From contig CAJUNK010000009.1 of the NCBI GenBank assembly GCA_910587815.1, forward strand, positions 37,308 through 101,307: 64,000 bases of DNA, in the 5' to 3' direction. A model generated the notes under the pieces. The model saw only the letters and a list, made by a program, of their open reading frames with translations. It did not search any database and was not told the origin of the DNA. Below, in pieces: positions 50,529 to 63,126 of this stretch. The stretch is from Candidatus Gastranaerophilales bacterium. GTDB lineage: Bacteria; Cyanobacteriota; Vampirovibrionia; Gastranaerophilales; Gastranaerophilaceae. Position 1 is the stretch's first letter. Every line of letters starts with the position of its first letter. The position numbers and the translations under genes were made by a program.

Positions 50529-51599
50529 CTAAGCTTTACTTTCGTCATTACCTTCTGCATTATTTTTAATAACAGATTTTTCATAGTCAACATTTATTAT
50601 GATTTTTATTAAACTTTGCGCCATAAGCATTAATTTCGGACTTACAAAACCAGAAGCCGTTATTTTAACATTACTTGAATACTCAGAAACATTAGCGTCA
50701 GCTTTTTTTGAAACACCTGATGAAATATTTGATTTTACATTATTTAATGAAGATTCTTCCTCAATCAGCTGCATCACCCTTTTATGTGGAAAATCATCCC
50801 CTGCTACAACATCAATATCCACCTGGCCCAAAGGATTCATGGTAAGAGTTGCAATAACATTTGCAAAATTTATCGTCTGCATTAAAATCTTTACAGATTC
50901 ATCGCTTTCAAGCGTATCGGGGTCTGGCCCATCTATTTTATCAAAAATATCTATCGTAAAATCAAGATTATTTTCATTCCTGGCAGATAATGGCAGCCAC
51001 GGCAAATATAGAAGCATAAGGGTTTTTAGTGCCTGAGTTTCTGTAGCAAAGGCAGCAGAAGATGTAAATAAATTCATCAATTCTTTCAAATTTGAAACAT
51101 CATTTGCACCGTATTTTGCAACATTTGCAATAGTCATCATTAATTTTTGCACCGCCTCTTTTGAATTTTGCTTCAAAAGTTCAGCCAACATTGAAAGATT
51201 GACCTTATCCCCAAATAAAAGCTGATTCAATTCATTTGCCATCTGCTGGCTGATATTATTACTTTGCGTTGTTTGACTCACAATTTGATTTATTAATTCC
51301 TTAAAATCTTTTGGAAGATTTAATAAATCTTTTACATAATTTGCCTTTTGCTCTACCTCAATTGTGGTTAATTTAAGTTCTGATGTAAGGCTTAGCGTTA
51401 ATGGTGTAGATTTAAAAAATGAGGGCGTATTATTTTCATTTTGAGGTTGCATATTTTGGGCAAAATTACCAAAACCTGTGTTTAAACCGCTATTTAGGGT
51501 GTTTTGCGCATTATTTGCATTGTTGTTTTGAATATTTGCACCCAAAACAACATTATTTGCTATTCTTGTGATTATTTGAAGCGGGTTAAATCCGGCCAT
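50529..51599 (-). CDS. Hypothetical protein of the flagellar cluster
   Basis: 356 aa, Asn-rich N-terminus (NIQNNNANNAQNTLN), then helical. The MNPLGQVDIDVVAGD segment near residue 255 loosely recalls the C-terminal domain of FliK hook-length proteins (LxPxxLGxVxV), but the rest does not align by eye. Placed upstream of the rod genes on the same strand. Confidence 0.55.
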   Translation of the reverse strand: MAGFNPLQIITRIANNVVLGANIQNNNANNAQNTLNSGLNTGFGNFAQNMQPQNENNTPSFFKSTPLTLSLTSELKLTTIEVEQKANYVKDLLNLPKDFKELINQIVSQTTQSNNISQQMANELNQLLFGDKVNLSMLAELLKQNSKEAVQKLMMTIANVAKYGANDVSNLKELMNLFTSSAAFATETQALKTLMLLYLPWLPLSARNENNLDFTIDIFDKIDGPDPDTLESDESVKILMQTINFANVIATLTMNPLGQVDIDVVAGDDFPHKRVMQLIEEESSLNNVKSNISSGVSKKADANVSEYSSNVKITASGFVSPKLMLMAQSLIKIIINVDYEKSVIKNNAEGNDESKA

Positions 51600-51634
51600 T
51601 TTTTAAACCTTTTTTATTTTTTTAAGGATATTTT

Positions 51635-52761
51635 TTAAAAAAGCCATTCTTTTATTCTATCTGCAACATAAGTATAGCTTTCTTTTATGCCAATATTTCC
51701 AGGCTTTATGTCTTTAGAATAGAAGATAACAGGCACCATTTCTCTTGTATGATCGGAACCCTTATATGTAGGGTCGCAGCCATGATCTGCTGTTACAATC
51801 AACAAATCTTCTTTATTTAAGGAATTTATAATATTAAAAAGAGCTTTATCAATGGTTTCAACTGCTTTTGCATAACCTGCAACATCACGCCTGTGACCAT
51901 ATAACATATCCGTATCCACAAGGTTTGTAAAAATTAAATCTGAATTGTCATTTTTTATTGCATCAAGTGTTATATCAAGCCCTTCAACATTTGAACCTGT
52001 TGGGGTAAATTTTGTAATACCTGAACCTACAAAAATATCATTAATTTTACCTATGCCGTATGTAAACATTCCATTTTGTTCTATTGTATTCAAAATGGTA
52101 TCAGCTGGCGGTTTTACCGAATAATCATGCCTGTATTTACCTATTCTAACAGGGGTATTGTTTAAAACATGATATGGGCGCGCAATCACCCTTGATACAC
52201 GATAATCACCTTCATCTAAAAGTTCGCGTGCAATTTCACACCATCTATATAAAGTTTCAAGCCTTATTACATCTATATTTGCGGCAATTTGAAAAACACT
52301 ATCAGCACTTGTATATATTATTGGAAATTTGGATTTTATATGCACAGCATTATACTTTTCAATTATTTGAGTGCCTGAGGCTGGAATATTTCCAAGTATA
52401 TTTCTGCATTTTGTTCTTTCAATAAAATCATCAATCAATTCTTGCGGAAATTTTTTGTAGGTTTTAAAAGGTTTATCTAACACAAGGCCCATTAATTCCC
52501 AATGACCAGTTGTTGTGTCTTTACCTTTTGATTTCATCTTCATAACGCCATATTGGCCAAGCGGAGTTTTTGTTTTTGAAACACCTGTAATTCGTCTTAT
52601 ATTTCCAAGGCCCAATTTTTCAAGGTTTGGAAGATAAATTCCGCCGTTTTCCCTTGCTAAATTACATAGCGTATTACACTTTAGGGAATCACCATATTCT
52701 TCGGCATCTTCCATAGCACCTATGCCCATAGAATCAATAACGATTACTATTGCTCTTTTTT

Positions 52762-52765
<4 letters not shown>
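51635..52765 (-). CDS. deoB: Phosphopentomutase
   Basis: 376 aa alkaline-phosphatase-fold mutase. Metal site motifs IVIDSMGIGAMEDAEEYGD, KGKDTTTGHWELMG (phospho-threonine loop) and ADHGCDPTYKGSDHTRE are intact. Interconverts ribose or deoxyribose 1- and 5-phosphate in nucleoside salvage. It starts within the last codons of the upstream decarboxylase (4-bp overlap). Confidence 0.95.
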
Positions 52766-56153
<3,388 letters not shown>

Positions 56154-56183
56154 TTAATACAATAAATTTTAGGAGGAATTTTT

Positions 56184-56927
56184 ATGAAAAAAGTTTTAAC
56201 AACAGTAATTTTAGGCTCTGCGTTTGCCCTAACAGCAGGTATTGGCGCAATAAATTCTGTTCAGGCAGCAGAAAATGAAAGAGGATATATTTCAGTTTAC
56301 GCCGAAACAAGCGCTGAGGCTGTACCAAATATGGCCACTATTACATTAAGCGTTGAAACATCAGATAAAGATATTACGAAAGCAACAGAAGCCAATAAGC
56401 AAGCTGCAAACGCTTCAATTCAAGCCGTGAAGAAGCTTTTAGACACCGCAAAAGGTGAAACTGTTAAAACTACTGCATTTAACGTGAGCCCAGAATACAG
56501 ATATAAAGATGGGGTAAGAATTTTTGTACAATACAATGCAAGAAATTCTTATGAAGTAAAAATTAAGGATGTATCAAAACTTGGAAAAATAATATCAGCA
56601 GGGCTTTCAAACGGTGCAAATGTAGTTTCAAACCTGTCTTATTCACTTGATACAAATGAAGCTACCTGCAATGCAATGATTAAAAAGGCATCTGCTATGG
56701 CAAAAACAAAGGCAGAAGCAGCAGTATCTGCCCTTGGTACAAGCATTACAGGCGTAAAGCATGTAAACACCCAATGCAGCACAAATACATACAATCAGCC
56801 AAGATATAATATGAGTCTGAAATCCGCAGGAAATGCAATGGCAATGGATGAAGCCGCTTCTGTACCAACAGAAGAAGGAACTATCAAATTCCGCGCAACA
56901 GTTGATGCTTCATTTTTTGTAAAATAA
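56184..56927 (+). CDS. Exported SIMPL-domain (DUF541) protein
   Basis: 247 aa. Signal peptide (residues 1-29, cleavage after VQA). The mature part has the SIMPL pattern: GYISVYAETSAEAVPNMATI, TTAFNVSPEYRYKDG, and the C-terminal IKFRATVDASFFV. Periplasmic or envelope protein of unknown biochemical role. AGGAGG precedes the ATG; 30 bp after ligA. Confidence 0.87.
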   Translation: MKKVLTTVILGSAFALTAGIGAINSVQAAENERGYISVYAETSAEAVPNMATITLSVETSDKDITKATEANKQAANASIQAVKKLLDTAKGETVKTTAFNVSPEYRYKDGVRIFVQYNARNSYEVKIKDVSKLGKIISAGLSNGANVVSNLSYSLDTNEATCNAMIKKASAMAKTKAEAAVSALGTSITGVKHVNTQCSTNTYNQPRYNMSLKSAGNAMAMDEAASVPTEEGTIKFRATVDASFFVK

Positions 56928-56953
56928 CATTAAAAGATTAAAAAATTATTATT

Positions 56954-56987
56954 AAAACAGGGCAAAAATTTTGTATGCCCTGTTTTT
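56954..56987 (+). terminator. Rho-independent terminator
   Basis: AAAACAGGGCA / TGCCCTGTTTT stem, 11-nt loop, T-run; ends the ligA-SIMPL unit. Confidence 0.9.
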
Positions 56988-57041
56988 TATAAATTGTCAA
57001 GAAAGTTTGGTTAAACTAAAATTTTTAAAAGGGGTATACCT

Positions 57042-57707
57042 ATGTCTTTTATGCATCCTGATATTGATGCGCGCCATTTAATCCAAAGAGCAAGAAACAG
57101 CAAAACTCTTTCAACACTTGCAAGTGAAGAAAATCGTCATCGCACAAACCAGGGATATTTAGCACCCTCACCAGATGAAGATTCAGGGCTTTTAATAAAT
57201 AAAATAGATGGAAATACATATAAACACATAGACATTAAAAAAGAAAAGAAAAAATTATCTGAAAAAACGCCTGAAGAAATTTTAAACGGATTGCATATCA
57301 GCACTTGGATTTCATCTGACGGTTCCAAAATATTGAGCAAATATGAAGCACCCAAACAAAAGGGTTATTGGGCAAGAAACGGCATTGATGAAAATGATCT
57401 AATAAAGGATGTAACAACAATCCTTGGTGTTTTAAATTTAAGAAACAGTGCACTTAAATCTACACAAAAAATTAAAACCGTGCAAGATGGCATTGTAATT
57501 GGCAAAGAATCTAAAATAGAAGATTTAAGTTCGCTAGAAAAAGTTTATGGTCTTATTCTAATAGAAGCAAAAAACACACAAGAAGCCAAAGAAATTCTAG
57601 AAAAATTAAATTTTCATCCAAGAGTGTTTAAAGGAAAAATCATTTCCATACCATCCCCGCAAGAAATGAACAAAGAATATAAACCAAAAAGAAGAAAATA
57701 TTATTAA
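57042..57707 (+). CDS. Hypothetical protein
   Basis: 221 aa, soluble, basic, Lys-rich. No known domain recognised; a LSSLEKVYGLILIEAKNT segment and repeated charged helices near the C-terminus are the only features. AAAGGGG precedes the ATG. Its stop codon overlaps the stop of convergent mazG by 4 bp. Confidence 0.6.
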   Translation: MSFMHPDIDARHLIQRARNSKTLSTLASEENRHRTNQGYLAPSPDEDSGLLINKIDGNTYKHIDIKKEKKKLSEKTPEEILNGLHISTWISSDGSKILSKYEAPKQKGYWARNGIDENDLIKDVTTILGVLNLRNSALKSTQKIKTVQDGIVIGKESKIEDLSSLEKVYGLILIEAKNTQEAKEILEKLNFHPRVFKGKIISIPSPQEMNKEYKPKRRKYY

Positions 57708-58480
57708 TATTCACCATCTGTCAAGGTTTTAGCCTTTTTCCAAAGATCGTCCCATTCTTCTATCGAAAGTTCTGTTAATTCTTTTTGGGAGATTTCTTCC
57801 ATTTTTCTAAACCTTGTTTCAAATTTTTTATTAGCCTTAATCAAACACTGTTCTGCATCTAATTTATTCCAACGAGCCAGATTTACCAGTGCAAAAAGAA
57901 TATCCCCAAATTCCATCTCTTTATCTTCAAAAGTTTTTGCATGGATAAATTCTCGAAATTCAGATTTTACGCACTCTATCAAGCTTTTTTCATTTGGCCA
58001 TTCAAACCCTTGTTTTACAGCTTTTTTGGACAATTTTTCTGCCGTCATTAAAGGAGACTGCGCACGTGATATTCCATCTAAGACGCTTTTTCTGTGGGGT
58101 TTTTCTACTTTTTTTAATTTATCCCAGTTTGCTAAAATTTCATCCACATTTTCAGTTTTGATATTGCCAAAGACATGCGGATGTCTGTGAATTAATTTTT
58201 CATTTATGCCGCGCGCCACATCTTCAAAACAAAAACAACCGTTATCATCGGCTATTTGAGAATGCAAAACCACTTGCAATAAAACATCGCCAAGTTCTTC
58301 CTTTAAATGTTTCATATCATTACTATTTATTGCATCCACAGCCTCATAAGCTTCTTCCAGCATATTTTGTCTGATGGTTTGATGTGTTTGTTCTCTATCC
58401 CACTTGCAGCCGTTTTCACCACGCAAAGTTTTCATGGTTTGAAGAAGTTTTTGTATTTCTTTTGTAGGAATCTCACTCAT
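57704..58480 (-). CDS. mazG: Nucleoside triphosphate pyrophosphohydrolase MazG
   Basis: 258 aa, two MazG units. Metal-binding EExxE/ExxD patterns: LEEAYEAVDAI and LKEELGDVLLQVVLHSQ (unit 1), KEMEFGDILFALVNLAR (unit 2). WDREQTHQT lies near the N-terminus, as in the family. House-cleaning hydrolysis of NTPs. Followed upstream by hisG on the same strand with a 26-bp gap. Confidence 0.94.
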   Translation of the reverse strand: MSEIPTKEIQKLLQTMKTLRGENGCKWDREQTHQTIRQNMLEEAYEAVDAINSNDMKHLKEELGDVLLQVVLHSQIADDNGCFCFEDVARGINEKLIHRHPHVFGNIKTENVDEILANWDKLKKVEKPHRKSVLDGISRAQSPLMTAEKLSKKAVKQGFEWPNEKSLIECVKSEFREFIHAKTFEDKEMEFGDILFALVNLARWNKLDAEQCLIKANKKFETRFRKMEEISQKELTELSIEEWDDLWKKAKTLTDGEY

Positions 58481-58506
58481 ATTTTCGCACCTTTATAATG
58501 GCAAAA

Positions 58507-59367
58507 TTAGCGCACCATCTGATCTACGGTCAAAATCAAAATACCTTGGCCGCCAATTGCTTTCAATTTATTTATGCTGTCATAAATTTTATCCTTATCC
58601 ACAACAACATGCACAACGACATTTTTGTCATCACCCCAAAGCGTTGTAACTGTAGGAGAAGAAAGCCCTGGTAAAAATGCTTTTATTTCGCCTATTTTTT
58701 CTTTTGGAACATGTACCATTAAATATTTTTTCTCTTTTGCATCCAAAACCGCGTCTATTGCTAGAAGCAGGCTTTTTACCTGATTGTTTTTTTCTGTTTC
58801 AAGCCCTTTTCTTTGCACAATAACACAGCTTGAATCCATAATTTTATCAATAATTTTAAGACTATTTGATTTTAGGGTGGAACCTGTGGATGTTATATCT
58901 ACAACAACATCTGAAAGCCCAAGGTTTGGGGTAATTTCAACAGCACCCGAAACTTCAATAATTTTTGCAGTTTTTCCTTTAGTTTTAAAATATTCTCTTG
59001 CAATATTTGGAAAAGATGTTGCAACATTAATGCAATCAGGTAAATCTTCCGTTTTTTCATAACCGTCAGAATTTTTAACAGCAACAACCATATCACAATA
59101 GCCAAAATCAAAACGTTTTATAACATCAAGATCAAAACCTTCTTCTTTTACAACATCAAGGCCTGTAAACCCTATATCAGCTACTTTTGCATCCAAAAAC
59201 CTTGGAATATCTTGGGTTCTAACAAAAATTATTTGGCATTTACCATCCTGCGCTTTAATTTGCAGACACCTTTCATCTTTAGATTCAAAAGAAAGCCCTG
59301 CTGCATTTAAAAGTTCATAAATTTTTGTTGAAAGCCTGCCTTTATTTGGAATTGCAATTTTTAGCAT
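58507..59367 (-). CDS. hisG: ATP phosphoribosyltransferase, long form
   Basis: 286 aa. MLKIAIPNKGRLS at the start, the PRPP-binding region (VDITSTGSTLKSNSLKII), and a C-terminal regulatory ACT-like domain (VHVPKEKIGEIKAFLPG ... GGQGILILTV). The long form carries its own histidine-feedback domain and needs no HisZ; many cyanobacteria use the short form plus HisZ. First step of histidine synthesis. No other his genes are in the window. Confidence 0.95.
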   Translation of the reverse strand: MLKIAIPNKGRLSTKIYELLNAAGLSFESKDERCLQIKAQDGKCQIIFVRTQDIPRFLDAKVADIGFTGLDVVKEEGFDLDVIKRFDFGYCDMVVAVKNSDGYEKTEDLPDCINVATSFPNIAREYFKTKGKTAKIIEVSGAVEITPNLGLSDVVVDITSTGSTLKSNSLKIIDKIMDSSCVIVQRKGLETEKNNQVKSLLLAIDAVLDAKEKKYLMVHVPKEKIGEIKAFLPGLSSPTVTTLWGDDKNVVVHVVVDKDKIYDSINKLKAIGGQGILILTVDQMVR

Positions 59368-59442
59368 ATTGATTTTGCCCCTTGTATTAAGTTTTATTAA
59401 TGTTTATATACATATATTACAAGCCGATTTTCCCACAGACAA

Positions 59443-59492
59443 AATAAAAAAGCAAAAAAAAGGGTGCTGAGGTTACATTTAAACAGCACCCA
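59443..59492 (-). terminator. Rho-independent terminator of the glycine-rich prepilin gene
   Basis: On the minus strand GGGTGCTG / CAGCACCC stem with a 14-nt loop, followed by a T-run (CTTTTTTTTGC...). Confidence 0.85.
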
Positions 59493-59514
59493 AAAAGTTG
59501 TTTTGTTTTATCGT

Positions 59515-62500
59515 TTAATTATTCCATTCAATAATCACAGCACCATTTGCGCCGTTGCCACCTTTGTATGCCGCATTTTCTTTCACAGCACCGCCACCCC
59601 CGCCACCACCTATGGTTGCAGCGTTTTTGCCCACAGGGCCTGATGATGGATTAGCGCAAGCATTAACAGGGTCAGAATCTGAAATTGTAAGATTGCCCCC
59701 GCAGCCGCCAAGGCCTTTTATAGCCTCAATAAGCGGGCATAAGGCCTGCGTTATATTACCGCCATTTCCGCCAAATTCATCATTTCCGGGCTGGCCTTTT
59801 GTAGAATTTACAATAGAATCATCAAAGTTTCCGCCCGTTCCATGGCTGGAACCTGCCGGATATCCGCCGATTCCGCCTTTTGCAAAACCGTGCTTTTCTT
59901 CAATATTTGGCGGAACGATAATATAGCTTTCGCCGCCATCGTTTCCTTTTTGGCCAAAATAACCGTTTACGCCGTTTAATACCGTGAGCACATCATTTGC
60001 ACTGCCGCCTTTGCCCACCTTTATTTCTATGGTTGAACCAGCGGAAACAAGCACATTTCTTTCTGTTACCACCTGGCCTGATGCACCGCCGCCACCATTA
60101 GCGCTGCCCCATTCAATGTATATGTATCCGTTTGCACCTTTTCCGCCATGGCCCGGATTACTTCCATAATTTATTACACCGCCACCACCTCCGCCGCCTG
60201 CGCCGTAGTTATCTGATATTGCATTTGAACCGTCAGCCTGCGCACCGCCAGGGTTTCCGCCCTGCAAGATTGTACCGTCTTTTCTATAGGTATTTCCGCC
60301 CTTTCCGCCTCCAGCACCGTTAGCTACGGTGTTTCCCTGCAAACCTGCAGAACCGCCGTTTGTGTATTCTATATTTGTCCAATTATTATATTTTGCACTG
60401 TTATTAAAATTGTTTGTTTTTATGCCGCCGCCAAGGCCTCCTGAATTTGCGATATACGTATCATCACTTTCATATCTGCCGCCTTTTCCGCCTGATACAG
60501 AGTATGTATTGCCGTTTATTGTAATAGATGTAGAACCGCCGTCTTTTCCGTTAATTCCAACACCTGTATCTTTATTTCCGCCATCTCCGCCAAGGCCGAT
60601 ATTGAAATTAATTACCTGCCCCGGGGTGACATCAATTTCACCAATCCAAATTTGCCCTGCACCGCCACCAGAACCTGAATTAGATTTATCTTTGTATTGG
60701 CATTTATATACGTTAGATTTTGCAGCACCACCATAATACAAACGCAGTGCTCCTTGCTTTCCAGGCAAACCGGGCAAACCATCTATAGATGTATCATACT
60801 GGCCACTTCCACCACTGCAATATTTTTTAGCATCAAAAATAGAGCCTGAAATAACACCGCCTGAATTTGCACTACGGGCGCCATTTTCGCCATTACTGCC
60901 GCCACCGCCGCCACCGCCATATCCGCCAAGCTGAAAACTACCACCTTTATTGCCATCACTAATTCCAACAGCAGTATTGGCTGAATAACAACCAGCACCG
61001 TTCCCACCACTTCCAGCAGAAGAATTCGGTTGTCCACCACCACCTCCGCCGCCTCCGCCGCCTCCATATCCACCTCCACCACCTCCGCCGCCGCCTAAAT
61101 CTAGCCATTTACTTGTTCCACAACCACCATTGGTTGAGCCACCCCCACCTCCTCCACCACCAACCTGGAATATCGTAGTATTGCCTGCTATAATTGTTAA
61201 AGGCCCTCCACCTCCACCGCCTGCACCCATTGAACCGCATTGACCATCCCTCCTTGCACCACCACCTCCTGCGCCTGCATCAAAACTAGCCCTGCCACCG
61301 TCACCCGCAGAACCCCATGGTGTAACACCTGAAATAGAATATCCACCTTGGCCCCCGTACGCCATTGGTGTCCCTAAAGCATTGTGTCCATCTGAAGCAT
61401 CGCCCGATTTTGAGTTATCTAAGCCGTATCCACCTTGGCTTCCCCCTATGCCACCAGCGGAACCAGCAAGTATTTCGGTCCATCCGCCACCTCCGCCGCC
61501 ACCAGCATAATAACCACCAACAATAATATTATTTGTGGCCGCACCTGACCCTGGAGCACCACCACCAGGAATTTTAATAGAAATTTCATTTGCGTTTAAA
61601 ATGATGGGTATTTTTGTGGCATATCCGCCAGAACCACCTCCGCCGCCGCTAGAGCTGCGCTCACCACCTCCGCCTCCGCCGCCTCCACCGCAGGCAGTTA
61701 CTTTAACGGTTGAACCCGCAATGTTTCCAGGGGAAACCTTGATTGTTTCATTTGCTAAAAGTGTCCATTGTGTAACACCTGATGCTGCACATTTTGCATC
61801 CAATGCGGGTGCTCCGTATCCAGACTTTTGAAATTTATCAATTTTGGTTTCACCTTCGGTTAAATAATCATCCGAAGTTTCGGTTGTTGCAGGAATGCCA
61901 CCGATTTGCGATGCAAATTTTTGTCCGCCGGAGGCGCCGCCGCCCCCTGCACCCGTCATAAATACGCGGAGCTTGGTGACACCTTGCGGCACCACCCAGT
62001 TTGATTCTGACGATGTTATTTCTTTATACCCGTAACTTGCGCCGCCACCGCCTCCACCACCGCCGATGGATGTCACGGTGATATAGTTTACGCCGTTTGG
62101 AACAATCCATTTTGTATCTTTTGTGAAAGTTTTAGTGTAATCCATCCGCACACCGCTACTGGAGCCATTCACTTCCACGGTTTCTTTATATTTCTTTGTC
62201 ATCACAGGGGCAAGAGCCGCCATAAGAAGTGATGCCACCAAAAGTGCCATGAGGAGCTCCACGAGGGAAAAGGCTGGTGTCATTGCGAACGACCAACGGG
62301 AGTGTGGCAATCCAGGATTAGTGTGTTTATTTGATGAGTTTTTATGGATTGCCTCCACTTGCCGAAATCTTGATTTCGTGCAAGTTGGGTCCTCTTGGAG
62401 GGCTTCGTCGCTTCGCTCCTCGCAATGACGGAGGGAAAAACCCTCGCAATGATGGAAATAGTTAAACCATGTGCAAAGATGCGCAAAAAACCGGCTTACG

Positions 62501-62538
62501 CTTTTTTTGCGCAGCACAAAATTAAAATTAATTTTCAT
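59515..62538 (-). CDS. Glycine-rich prepilin-like surface protein with a repeat-expanded leader
   Basis: 1007 aa if read from ATG 62538 (AAAGG upstream), 922 aa from an alternative ATG at 62283. Residues 89-117 are a type IV prepilin N-terminus: A-F-S-L-V-E (Glu at +5) and a hydrophobic helix LLMALLVASLLMAALAPV. The rest is dominated by GGGGGG/GGAGG stretches with interspersed Tyr, Asn and Ser, as in structural surface fibres. The first 85 residues include the CEERSDEA peptide that comes from the dispersed CATTGCGAG repeat, far longer than a normal 5-30 residue prepilin leader. The alternative ATG is part of the repeat itself and has no ribosome site. Export by a type II/IV pilus-type system is inferred. 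Confidence 0.7.
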   Translation of the reverse strand: MKINFNFVLRKKSVSRFFAHLCTWFNYFHHCEGFSLRHCEERSDEALQEDPTCTKSRFRQVEAIHKNSSNKHTNPGLPHSRWSFAMTPAFSLVELLMALLVASLLMAALAPVMTKKYKETVEVNGSSSGVRMDYTKTFTKDTKWIVPNGVNYITVTSIGGGGGGGGASYGYKEITSSESNWVVPQGVTKLRVFMTGAGGGGASGGQKFASQIGGIPATTETSDDYLTEGETKIDKFQKSGYGAPALDAKCAASGVTQWTLLANETIKVSPGNIAGSTVKVTACGGGGGGGGGERSSSGGGGGSGGYATKIPIILNANEISIKIPGGGAPGSGAATNNIIVGGYYAGGGGGGGWTEILAGSAGGIGGSQGGYGLDNSKSGDASDGHNALGTPMAYGGQGGYSISGVTPWGSAGDGGRASFDAGAGGGGARRDGQCGSMGAGGGGGGPLTIIAGNTTIFQVGGGGGGGGSTNGGCGTSKWLDLGGGGGGGGGYGGGGGGGGGGGQPNSSAGSGGNGAGCYSANTAVGISDGNKGGSFQLGGYGGGGGGGSNGENGARSANSGGVISGSIFDAKKYCSGGSGQYDTSIDGLPGLPGKQGALRLYYGGAAKSNVYKCQYKDKSNSGSGGGAGQIWIGEIDVTPGQVINFNIGLGGDGGNKDTGVGINGKDGGSTSITINGNTYSVSGGKGGRYESDDTYIANSGGLGGGIKTNNFNNSAKYNNWTNIEYTNGGSAGLQGNTVANGAGGGKGGNTYRKDGTILQGGNPGGAQADGSNAISDNYGAGGGGGGGVINYGSNPGHGGKGANGYIYIEWGSANGGGGASGQVVTERNVLVSAGSTIEIKVGKGGSANDVLTVLNGVNGYFGQKGNDGGESYIIVPPNIEEKHGFAKGGIGGYPAGSSHGTGGNFDDSIVNSTKGQPGNDEFGGNGGNITQALCPLIEAIKGLGGCGGNLTISDSDPVNACANPSSGPVGKNAATIGGGGGGGAVKENAAYKGGNGANGAVIIEWNN
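62279..62455. repeat. Dispersed CATTGCGAG-type repeat inside the prepilin leader region
   Basis: Units GTCATTGCGAAC...GGCAATCC (62279-62314), TGGATTGCC... to CTCGCAATGACGG (62344-62431) and CTCGCAATGATGG (62443-62455), in both orientations. Same family as 19625 and 62650. Translated on the minus strand they give RHCEERSDEA and GLPHSRWSFAM. Confidence 0.75.
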
Positions 62539-62649
62539 AATTTTAGTAACCTTTATTTTAAGAATAGATAAACAATTTTTTGATTTTTAAGATTTAAATA
62601 TTTTTAAAAACAATTTCCTTGATTTTTGGGTGTAGTTTTGGTGTTTTTT

Positions 62650-62687
62650 ATGGATTGCCGCGTCGCTAACGCTCCTCGCAATGACGG
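62650..62687. repeat. Dispersed CATTGCGAG-type repeat, complete unit
   Basis: ATGGATTGCCGCG...CGCTCCTCGCAATGACGG; a compact full unit upstream of the prepilin gene. A T-run of about 14 lies just beyond, at about 62731-62744. Confidence 0.75.
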
Positions 62688-62815
62688 CAAAATTCAACCT
62701 AAATACTATACCCTTTACTTTCAATCATACCGTTTTTTTTTTTTTGTCAAGCGCGCAAATTTAAGATAAGGTTCCAAAATCTTGATGGTTGAATTTCGGG
62801 TAAGTTTATTTAATG

Positions 62816-62984
62816 CTTTGGCTCCTGTGGGTATTTCGTGAAAATTTGCAAATCTCACGTTTTTGCAAATTTTTACTCAATTATCCTACGTCGCCATCGT
62901 AAGGTTCCCGCCCTCACGGCCAGGCTATACGCCTGTCCTTACCGGGCTTCACACATGGCTCACGCTTTCATGTTCCGAGCTGCA
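62816..62984 (-). ncRNA. Structured RNA-like repeat, copy B
   Basis: Minus strand. 26-nt block at 62883-62908 and 3' motif at 62821-62837 as in copies A and C. The block-to-motif gap holds an AT-rich hairpin AATTTGC...GCAAATT. GTAAGG/CCTTAC and AGGC-GTATA-GCCT pairings lie upstream. The interval up to 63126 adds more possible pairing (CAAGGCTTTAGCTGTGCAC..) and may be the 5' part of the same RNA. No ORF. Confidence 0.55.
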
Positions 62985-63126
62985 CATTAGATACTTTCAT
63001 TTATGAAAACGGCGTTAAATCAACAAACTGCGTTAAAAATATCAATTATCCTATACCCCAAGGATGACATTATCTGTAGCATTCGTACCTTGTGCACAGC
63101 TAAAGCCTTGTCGCCTGTTAATAGTT

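Noticed and set aside
50529..51599. FliK hook-length protein
   Set aside because: Only one short LG-x-V-type motif matches; kept as hypothetical.
59555..61831. Plus-strand proline-rich ORFs opposite the glycine-rich gene
   Set aside because: They are the antisense shadow of glycine codons (GGN read as NCC) and have no ribosome sites or sensible starts.
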